Shown here: positions 26,007-33,600 of the stretch, piece after piece
Layout of the letters: every line of letters begins with the position of its first letter
How positions within the stretch are numbered: position 1 is the first letter of the stretch
Source: Thauera sp. UBA6194
GTDB lineage: Bacteria; Pseudomonadota; Gammaproteobacteria; Burkholderiales; Rhodocyclaceae
Assembly: GCA_002422685.1 (NCBI GenBank)
Contig: DITC01000066.1
Span: forward strand, 1 to 60,976
DNA: 60,976 nucleotides
Reading direction: 5' to 3'
Notes under the pieces: generated by a model
The model's input: the letters and a program-made list of their open reading frames with translations, nothing else
What the model was told of the DNA's origin: nothing
Databases searched by the model: none
Program-made: the position numbers and the translations under genes

Positions 26007-26904
26007 CGCCTTCGTCCCCGCCCTTGCCGCGCGCCCAGAAGAAACGATCGGGCAGCGCCCGACCCATGCCCGCACGGTAGGCGTGACGCAGCGTCTGCTG
26101 GGTGAATTCCTGCGCCTCGCGCACCGCCTCGGGCAGGTCCATCCCGTGCGCCATCGCGGCCACGGTGGCCGCACAGAGCGTGCTGCCGGCACCGAGGAAA
26201 GATCCGCGCAAGCGCGGCCAGGCATCGGCGCGGATCACGCCCTCGTGGCCGAACAAGGTGTTGAGGACCTGCGGCCCGTGGTCGCTGCCGCCGGTCAGCA
26301 GCACGAACTCGACGCCACCGCCGAGCACGCGCGCGAGCGCCTCGTCCACGTCCGAGCGCCTGCCGGGCACGTCGTCGGCGTCCTCGCCTTGCACGTCGTC
26401 CTGCGCCTCGCCCTCGTGCGCGTCCTGCGCCATCTCATCGACCCCGGCGAGCCGGCACAGCGCATGGCGGTCGGCCACCAGCAAGGTCGTCTGCGGCAGG
26501 ATCAGGTCGGCGAGCGCAGCGGCGATCTCGTCACCGACCTCGCCCAGGTGCATGGCCGCATCCAGCCCGGCCTCGACCACCAGCGGCACCTCGGGGTAGT
26601 CGGACAGGATCTCCGCAATCACCGCCACGTTCTCGACGCTGCCGCAGAAGCCGAGCTTGAACGCGGCCACCGGCACATCCTCGAGCACGGTACGCGCCTG
26701 CATCACGAGCAGTTCCGGCTCGGTCGGCCACACCTCGTCGATGCCGCGCGTGTCGCGCACCAGGGCGGCGGTGTGCACCGGGAGCGGGTGGCAGCCCATG
26801 CTCGACAAGGTGAGCATGTCGGCGGCAAGGCCGCTGCCGCCGGTCGGGTCGCCCGCGGACAGGCACATCACGCACGGGGGCGTTTCGGGAATGGCAATCG
26901 GCAT
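25999..26904 (-). CDS. thiD: Hydroxymethylpyrimidine/phosphomethylpyrimidine kinase
   Basis: Phosphorylates the pyrimidine moiety of thiamine twice. The 301-residue protein shows the ribokinase-like CLSAGDPTGGSGLAADMLTL block, LPQTTLLVADRHALCRLAG, and the catalytic GAGSTLCAATVAAMA near the C-terminus. An acidic insert of about 30 residues (Asp/Glu-rich, near 26340-26440) splits the middle of the fold and is absent from typical ThiD. A GTG start at 26922 is possible; ATG at 26904 is chosen because the family begins near there. It precedes and overlaps thiE. Confidence 0.92.
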   Translation of the reverse strand: MPIAIPETPPCVMCLSAGDPTGGSGLAADMLTLSSMGCHPLPVHTAALVRDTRGIDEVWPTEPELLVMQARTVLEDVPVAAFKLGFCGSVENVAVIAEILSDYPEVPLVVEAGLDAAMHLGEVGDEIAAALADLILPQTTLLVADRHALCRLAGVDEMAQDAHEGEAQDDVQGEDADDVPGRRSDVDEALARVLGGGVEFVLLTGGSDHGPQVLNTLFGHEGVIRADAWPRLRGSFLGAGSTLCAATVAAMAHGMDLPEAVREAQEFTQQTLRHAYRAGMGRALPDRFFWARGKGGDEGDA

Positions 26905-26990
26905 GAGCGAGAACTGCACCACGAAGGCATCCGGAAGGATGCGTTAAGATTCGGCCGATTCTACCGCCAACCCTAAAGTCACGCAGAGTC

Positions 26991-27170
26991 ATGGCCGATA
27001 CCCCCTACAAAACATGGATGTGCCTGATCTGCGGCTGGATCTACGACGAAGCCGCCGGACTGCCCGACGAAGGCATCGCGCCCGGCACGCGCTGGGAAGA
27101 CGTGCCGCCGAACTGGACCTGTCCCGAATGCCACGCGCGCAAGGAAGACTTCGAGATGGTCGAGTTCTGA
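26991..27170 (+). CDS. Rubredoxin
   Basis: A 59-residue one-iron electron carrier. The first metal ligands are in CLICGWIYDEAAGLPDEGI, and the conserved PPNWTCPECHARKEDFEMVEF holds the second pair. In rubredoxins the second motif is normally CPxCG; here His replaces the Gly after the last Cys, which may alter the environment of the iron site. It faces away from thiD and precedes the pil chemosensory genes by 55 bases, an arrangement also known in related bacteria. Partner is unknown. Confidence 0.93.
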   Translation: MADTPYKTWMCLICGWIYDEAAGLPDEGIAPGTRWEDVPPNWTCPECHARKEDFEMVEF

Positions 27171-27225
27171 CCCGCAGCGCCCCCGGCACCCCGACCTCAC
27201 CACAACGCAGCAGGGACGACACAGC

Positions 27226-27612
27226 ATGGACATTGCCGGACTGAAGGTGATGATCATCGACGACAGCAACACGATCCGGCGCAGCGCCGAGATCTTCCTC
27301 GGCCAGGCGGGCTGCGAAGTGCTGCTGGCCGAGGACGGCTTCGACGCGCTCGCCAAGATCACCGACCACCGCCCCGACGTGATCTTCGTCGACATCATGA
27401 TGCCGCGCCTCGACGGCTATCAGACCTGCGCGCTGATCAAGAAGAACCCGCGCCTGTCCGCGACCCCCGTGATCATGCTGTCCTCGCGCGACGGCCTGTT
27501 CGACCGCGCCCGCGGGCGCATGGTCGGTTCGGACGAATACCTCACCAAGCCCTTCACCAAGGACAGCCTGCTCAAGGCTGTCGCCGCACACGCCGCACGC
27601 CGCGGCGCCTGA
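27226..27612 (+). CDS. pilG: Twitching motility response regulator PilG
   Basis: A single-domain CheY-like receiver of 128 residues. The acidic pocket is IIDDSN, the phosphorylation site Asp56 lies in VDIMMPRLDGYQ, and the switch Lys in YLTKPF. In Pseudomonas PilG promotes pilus extension and cAMP signalling downstream of ChpA. It leads the order pilG-pilH-pilI-pilJ-chpA, with short gaps throughout, so the five genes form one operon. Confidence 0.93.
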   Translation: MDIAGLKVMIIDDSNTIRRSAEIFLGQAGCEVLLAEDGFDALAKITDHRPDVIFVDIMMPRLDGYQTCALIKKNPRLSATPVIMLSSRDGLFDRARGRMVGSDEYLTKPFTKDSLLKAVAAHAARRGA

Positions 27613-27630
27613 TCGAAGCAGACCTCCAAC

Positions 27631-27996
27631 ATGCCGATCCGCAAGATCCTCGTCGTCGACGACTCCCCCACCGAGCGCCTCGCCCTGCACGAGGTGCTGA
27701 CCCGCAACGGCTACGAAGTCCTCACCGCCCAGAACGGCGAGGAGGCCATCGTGCGCAGCCAGGCCGACCGCCCCGACCTCATCCTCATGGACGTGGTCAT
27801 GCCGGGCATGAACGGTTATCAGGCCACGCGCACGATCTCGCGCAACGAGAGCACGCGCGACATCCCGATCATCATGTGCACCAGCAAGGGGCAGGAGACG
27901 GACAAGATCTGGGGCATGCGCCAGGGGGCGCTGGCCTACCTGGTCAAGCCGGTGGACCACGAAGAACTGCTCGCCCGCATCCGGGCCATGGGCTGA
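27631..27996 (+). CDS. pilH: Twitching motility response regulator PilH
   Basis: A second CheY-like receiver, 121 residues, with VVDDSPTERLALHEVL, the phosphorylation site Asp54 in LMDVVMPGMNGYQ, and the switch Lys in YLVKPVD. In known systems PilH opposes PilG, acting as a phosphate sink or promoting retraction. It lies 18 bases after pilG and 6 before pilI. Confidence 0.93.
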   Translation: MPIRKILVVDDSPTERLALHEVLTRNGYEVLTAQNGEEAIVRSQADRPDLILMDVVMPGMNGYQATRTISRNESTRDIPIIMCTSKGQETDKIWGMRQGALAYLVKPVDHEELLARIRAMG

Positions 27997-28002
27997 CACA
28001 TC

Positions 28003-28521
28003 ATGGCACGCAGCAGCCTGCGGGAATTTCAGGAGCGTCTGGCGCGCCGGCTTGCCGAGGCCGGCACGGGCGAGCGGCGCGGCCTGCTCGGTTTCATGTG
28101 CGGCGCCGAGCACTGGCTGATCGAGCTCGCCGAAGCCGGCGAGATCCTGCCCCCGCCCCCCCTGAGCACAGTACCGCTGACCCAGCCCTGGTACCGCGGC
28201 CTCGCCAACGTGCGCGGCACGCTGTTCAGCGTCGTCGACTTCGCCTGCTTCAACGGCCAGCCGCCGGTGCCGCCGGGCGGCGCCGCCCGCCTGCTGCTGA
28301 TCGGCGCACGCCATGGCGTCAACACCGCCTTACTGGTCAATGCATCGACCGGCGGCCTGCGCGCCCACGAAGACTTCACTGCCTGCGCCACCGACGACCC
28401 CCGCCCCTGGGTCGCGGGCAGCCTGCGTGACCTGCAGGGTCGCACCTGGCAACAGATCGATCCCGCGCGCCTGCTCGCGCACCCCGCCTTTCTCGACCCC
28501 GGCCCCGAACACGCGGGCTGA
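28003..28521 (+). CDS. pilI: CheW-like adaptor PilI
   Basis: A 172-residue CheW-domain protein that would couple the receptor PilJ to the kinase ChpA. The CheW barrel is seen in GFMCGAEHWLIELAEAGEIL, the WYRGLANVRGTLFSVVDFACF block and the C-terminal strands ending WQQIDPARLL. Position between pilH and pilJ supports the call. Confidence 0.9.
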   Translation: MARSSLREFQERLARRLAEAGTGERRGLLGFMCGAEHWLIELAEAGEILPPPPLSTVPLTQPWYRGLANVRGTLFSVVDFACFNGQPPVPPGGAARLLLIGARHGVNTALLVNASTGGLRAHEDFTACATDDPRPWVAGSLRDLQGRTWQQIDPARLLAHPAFLDPGPEHAG

Positions 28522-28559
28522 GGCTCCTCGCCACACACGATCGACATCGAGCACTCACC

Positions 28560-30674
28560 ATGGCACTCAACCCGTTCGCCAAGAAAAAGGCGCCCACCAG
28601 CAGCACCGAGATGAGCACCATCATCGAAACCGACGTGCCCCGGCAACAGGCCTCCGCAGCCCCCCCCAACACGCCCCCCGCGCAGTCGGGCGCCCGCCTG
28701 CGCGGGCTCGGCATCGTCTTCCTCGCGCTCGCCGCCACCACGGTCGGCCTGCTCGTGTTTCAGGGCCGCCAGTCTGCGCTGACCGCGCTCCAGGTCGGCG
28801 CCGCCAGCGAGCTGCAGACCCTGTCGCAGCAGCTCGCCAAATCCGCACAGTTCGTGCGCTTCGGCGACACCGCGGCGGTCGACGAACTCAAGCGCGCGCG
28901 CGAACGCTTCGGCAGCCTGCTGCAGACCCTAGAGCAAGGTGGCGCACACGCGGGCAGCACGCTGCCCGCGGCCCCCGAAACGGTGCGTCCGCTGCTGCAG
29001 CAGCTCGACGCCACCTGGCAGAAAACCTCGCGCAGCGCCGGCCAGCTCATCGAACAAGCCGGCATCTTCGAGGCCGTGGCCGCCGCCGTGGAGACGATCA
29101 ACGCCGAGAACGCACCGCTCTTCGAGGCCAATGACCAGCTGCTCCGCCAGCTCGTCGCCAACAGCGCCGACCCGGCTCTGGTGAGCTCTGCGAACCGCGT
29201 GCTCGTGCAGGCCCAGCGTGCGACCGGCCACGCCAACGCGCTCGTCGTCGCCGACGACGCCAGCCCCGAGATCGCTGCCGCCCTCGGTGCCGACGGCAAC
29301 CAACTGCGCGAGCTGCTCGCCGGCCTGAAGCGCATGTCGGCAGGCACCTTCTTCGACGACGCGGTGACCGAGCTCGACCTCGCCGCCGGCCCGACCCTGC
29401 TCGCGATCAACAGCATCGCCTCCGGCACCCATCCGCTGCTGCAGGCACGCGAGGCGGCCCGCGGCATCGCGCGCGACGCCGCGCCGCTGCTGTCGAACAG
29501 CGCGTCGGTCACCCAGGCCCTGACCGAGGGCGCGCGCGGCTTCGGCGCGCTGCATGCGGGCGCCGCGCTGGCCGCCGTACTCGCCCTGCTCACCCTCGCG
29601 CTCATGGCGCGCAACTACGGCCAGGACCTCGCCGCCCGCCGCGCCGAGACCGAGGCCCAACGCCAGCAGGCCGAAAACGAGCGCAACCTCTCCCAGCAGG
29701 CGATCCTGCGCCTGATGAACGAAATGGGCGACCTCGCCGACGGCGACCTCACCGTGCGCGCCACCGTGACCGAAGACATCACCGGCGCGATCGCCGACTC
29801 GGTCAACTACACCATCGAAGAGCTCTCGGTGCTCGTGCGCCGCATCAACGACGCCGCCTCGCGCGTCACCAGCGCCACCGAATCGGCGCGCAAGACCTCG
29901 AACCAGCTGCTCGAGGCCACCGACCGCCAGTCGCGCGAGATCGAGGACGCCGGCAACACCACCGAGCGCATGGCGCAGTCGATGACCGAATCCTCGCAGC
30001 GCGCGCTGCAGTCGGCCACGGTCGCGCGCCGCTCGCTCGACGCCGCGCGCAAGGGCGCCGACGCGGTCGAAAACAGCATCCGCGGCATGAACGACATCCG
30101 CGCGCAGATCCAGGAGACCGCCAAGCGCATCAAGCGCCTGGGCGAATCCTCGCAGGAGATCGGCGAGATCGTCGAGCTCATCTCCGACATCACCGAGCAG
30201 ACCAACGTGCTCGCGCTCAACGCCGCGATCCAGGCCGCCTCCGCAGGCGAAGCGGGCCGTGGCTTCACCGTGGTGGCCGAGGAGGTGCAACGCCTGGCCG
30301 AGCGCTCGGGCGAGGCGACCAAGCAGATCGCCGCCATCGTCAAGACCATCCAGACCGACACCCAGGACGCCGTGGGCGCCATGGAGAACGCCACGCGCAA
30401 CGTGGTCGAGGGCGCCCGCCTGTCCGACGCGGCCGGCCAGGCGCTCGCCGAGATCGACTCGGTGAGCACCGACACCGCACACCTGATCGAGCAGATCTCC
30501 GCCGACATCCAGAGCCAGGCCGCCACCGCCGAACGCGTCGCGGTGACCATGAAGGACATCCTGACGATCACCGAGCAGACCTCGCTCGGCACCCGCCAGA
30601 CCGCCGTATCCATCGGGCAGCTCGCCGATCTCGCCGTCGAGCTCAAGGGCTCGGTGTCGGGCTTCAAGGTCTGA
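28560..30674 (+). CDS. pilJ: Methyl-accepting chemotaxis receptor PilJ
   Basis: Inner-membrane chemoreceptor of the type IV pilus system. In its 704 residues one transmembrane helix (about 50-67) is followed by a periplasmic helical domain with two PilJ-type modules, a second helix (about 334-352), a HAMP-like linker, and a long cytoplasmic coiled coil. The hairpin tip reads EQTNVLALNAAIQAASAGEAGRG in two overlapping blocks, the most conserved part of such receptors. Like other PilJ proteins it has a Pro/Ala-rich cytoplasmic N-terminus. It lies 38 bases after pilI and 25 before chpA. Confidence 0.94.
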   Translation: MALNPFAKKKAPTSSTEMSTIIETDVPRQQASAAPPNTPPAQSGARLRGLGIVFLALAATTVGLLVFQGRQSALTALQVGAASELQTLSQQLAKSAQFVRFGDTAAVDELKRARERFGSLLQTLEQGGAHAGSTLPAAPETVRPLLQQLDATWQKTSRSAGQLIEQAGIFEAVAAAVETINAENAPLFEANDQLLRQLVANSADPALVSSANRVLVQAQRATGHANALVVADDASPEIAAALGADGNQLRELLAGLKRMSAGTFFDDAVTELDLAAGPTLLAINSIASGTHPLLQAREAARGIARDAAPLLSNSASVTQALTEGARGFGALHAGAALAAVLALLTLALMARNYGQDLAARRAETEAQRQQAENERNLSQQAILRLMNEMGDLADGDLTVRATVTEDITGAIADSVNYTIEELSVLVRRINDAASRVTSATESARKTSNQLLEATDRQSREIEDAGNTTERMAQSMTESSQRALQSATVARRSLDAARKGADAVENSIRGMNDIRAQIQETAKRIKRLGESSQEIGEIVELISDITEQTNVLALNAAIQAASAGEAGRGFTVVAEEVQRLAERSGEATKQIAAIVKTIQTDTQDAVGAMENATRNVVEGARLSDAAGQALAEIDSVSTDTAHLIEQISADIQSQAATAERVAVTMKDILTITEQTSLGTRQTAVSIGQLADLAVELKGSVSGFKV

Positions 30675-30699
30675 ACGGCCTGACTCGGGAAGGACGAAC

Positions 30700-33600
30700 A
30701 TGACACACGCCACCGAGCCGGACCTGGGTGCGCTGACCTGGGTCAAGGGTGAGATCGACGCCGCGCTCGAACGTGCGCGCAGCGCACTGGACCGGGGCGA
30801 GGCCGGCGCCGAGGCCTCCGGCCTGCAGTTCGCCCAGACTCACCTGCACCAGGTACGCGGGGCGCTGGCCATCGTCGGCCTCGACGGCCTCACCCGTTTT
30901 GCGGATGCGACCGAGCACCTGCTGGCCGCGATGGCGCGCGAAGCGGTCCCGAGCACCGCGACCCAGCGCACACTTGCACGACGCGCGCTGGCGATGATCG
31001 GCAACTACCTCGACGAGATCGCCCATGGCGCGCCGAACCAGCCGCTGCGGCTCGCCGACACCTACCTCGAACTCGCCGCGGCCAGCGCCCAGGCCGACGC
31101 CAGCCCAGCCGACCTCTTCCACCCCGACCTGTCGCGCAGACCGCCGCCGCCCGCAAGCGAGGCCGGCTCGGCAGAGGACATCGACAAGGCACAGCGCAGC
31201 GCGCGCAGCCGCTTCGAGCGCGGCCTGCTCGAGTGGCTGCGCAAGGGCAGCGCAGGCGACGGCGCGCGCATGATGCGCGAGGCCATCGCCGAGATCGACC
31301 GCCTGCAGCCCAACGCCGCGGCGCGCAGCCTGTGGTGGACCAGCCTCGCCTTCTACGATGCGCTCATCGACGGCAGCCTGCAGCCCCTCCCGCCGGTCAA
31401 GCGCCTGTGCACGCAGATCGACGCCCAGTTCCGTCGCCTGCTCAGCGGCGCCGCCAACGCCCCCGAACGCCTGCAGCGCGAGCTGCTCTACCAGATCGCC
31501 CACTGCCCGGCACGCACCGCGCACCAGCAGGCGGTGCGCGCGCTCTATCAGCTCGACGCGCTCCTGCCCGCAGCCGACGCCACGGTCAGCGGCACGCCCA
31601 CGGCGCCGCTGCTCGAGACGCTCAACCGCCAGCTCGCCGCAGCGCGCGCGCACTGGGATGCGTTCTGCACCGGGACCGCGGTCGAACTGCAGCGCTTCGA
31701 GGAAGCGCTCGTCGCCATGGGACCGCCTGCGACAGCGCTCGGTCGTGCGCAGGCGCAAGCGCTCATCGACGCGCTCCAGGCCTTCGCGCACTGGCTGCGC
31801 AAGGACCCGCTGCAGTGCCCCGAGGCCGCAGCCATGGAGGTCGCCACGGCGCTGCTGACGCTCGAAGGCGCACTCGGCCCGCGCCCCCCCGAAGCCGATT
31901 TCAGCGCGCGCGTCCAAACCCTGACCCGGCGCCTCGAAGCGCTCATGCGCGGCGAAGCCCTCGGCCGGGCGCAAGACGAAGCCAGCCTGGGCATCGGCAG
32001 CCAGGCGCAGGAAAAATCCGCCGTCGAACAGCTCGTGCGCGAGATGCGCTCCAGCCTCGCCCAGGTCGAGCAGGTGCTGGACGACTTCTTCCGCGACCAG
32101 ACCCGGCGCGACCCGCTCACCCGCCTGCACGAACCGCTGCAGCACATCATCGGTGCGCTCAGCGTGCTGGGCGAGACCGGGGCGCTCGAGCTCGTGCGCA
32201 AGGCCGCGGTGAGCATCGCGCGGTTCGCGGACCCGGACAGCAAGGCCGGCCAGCCCGACTTCGAAGCGCTCGCGGACCAGCTTTCCGCGCTCGGCTTCTA
32301 TCTCGACGCCCTGCCGCACGGCGGCGCCAGCCTCGATGCCCTGCTCGCGCAGCATCTCGGACAAGGCCGCGACGCCGCGCACGCACGTGACCGGGACAGC
32401 GCGCCCGAGGCCTCCGTGCCAGCCGCAGCCTCCGCTGCGCCCGCGCCCGACGCCCTCTCCACCGCCGCGCCGCTCGAGGTGGGCGACGATGTGACCGAAG
32501 AGGCAGCCGAAGAAGCGGCTGAAGATGTGTACGACGAGGCGCCCGCGCTCGCGCCGCCCCTCGAAGCCTTCGACCTGCCGGCGCCCGAAGTCAGCGCGAC
32601 CGAAGTCAGCGCGTCCGCGGACCTGCCGCCGACGGCGGCGCCACGCACACCCGAAGCCACCGCCCCCCTGGCGGCAGCGTCGAGCGCGGCGGCAGCGCCC
32701 CCGATCGAGGCCGACCTGCTCGAGATCTTCATCGAAGAGGCGCAGGAGGTGCTGGCCACCCAGCGCGAGCAGCTCGAGCTGCTGCGCACCACGCCGACCG
32801 ACCCGCAGGCGCTGCTCACGCTGCGGCGCGGCTTCCACACCCTCAAGGGCAGCGGACGCATGGTCGGCCTGTCCGGGCTCGGCGAAGTCGCCTGGGCCGT
32901 CGAACAGGCGCTGAACCGCTGGCTGCAGCTCGAATGGGCGGTCACCCCGGCGCTGCTGCACTTCATCGACGACGCACATGGACTGTTCGCGCAGTGGGTC
33001 GCCCAGCTCCGCGGCGGCGACATGCGCGACGTCGATGCACGGAACCTGAGCGCCGAAGCCGAGCGCCTGCGCAACGCCGACGCGCCGCCCTTCGCCCCCG
33101 CCGAGGACGACATCGAAACGGATATCGCGGCGGATATCGCGACCGCGGCAGAGACCACGTCCGAGGCCGATGTCACGTCCGGGGCCGATGTCGCCTCCGA
33201 GGTCGATTTCGCCTCCGAGGTCGATTTCGCCTCCGAGGTCGATTTCGCCTCCGAGGTCGATTTCGCCGCCGGGGCCGTCGCCGCCTCCGAGGCCGATGTC
33301 ACGTCCGAGGCCGATGTCGCCTCCGAGGCCGATGTCGCCTCCGAGGTCGAACTCCCGGACATCCCGCGCCCCGCGCCCGAGGTGCTCGCCGAGGCCGCCC
33401 CGCCTGCGGCGGAGATGCTGCTCGAGAGCGCCGAGTTCCTCTTCGACGATGAACTCGGCGACCTTCCGCCCCCTGCGGCAGAAGACGCTGCGGCGGCGGC
33501 CGACGCGCTCGCCGGCCAGGCATTGAGCGCCGAGGACCTGCTCGAATTCGTCGAGACGCTGGACGAAGAAGAGGCCGAGCTCGCCGCAGAGACCGCCGCA

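Noticed and set aside
28929..30746. Open frame of 605 codons opposite pilJ
   Set aside because: Antisense shadow of a coiled-coil receptor gene; Gly/Val/Leu-rich product with no motif.
33157..33354. CRISPR-like array
   Set aside because: The 18-bp units are contiguous, in frame within chpA, and lack spacers.
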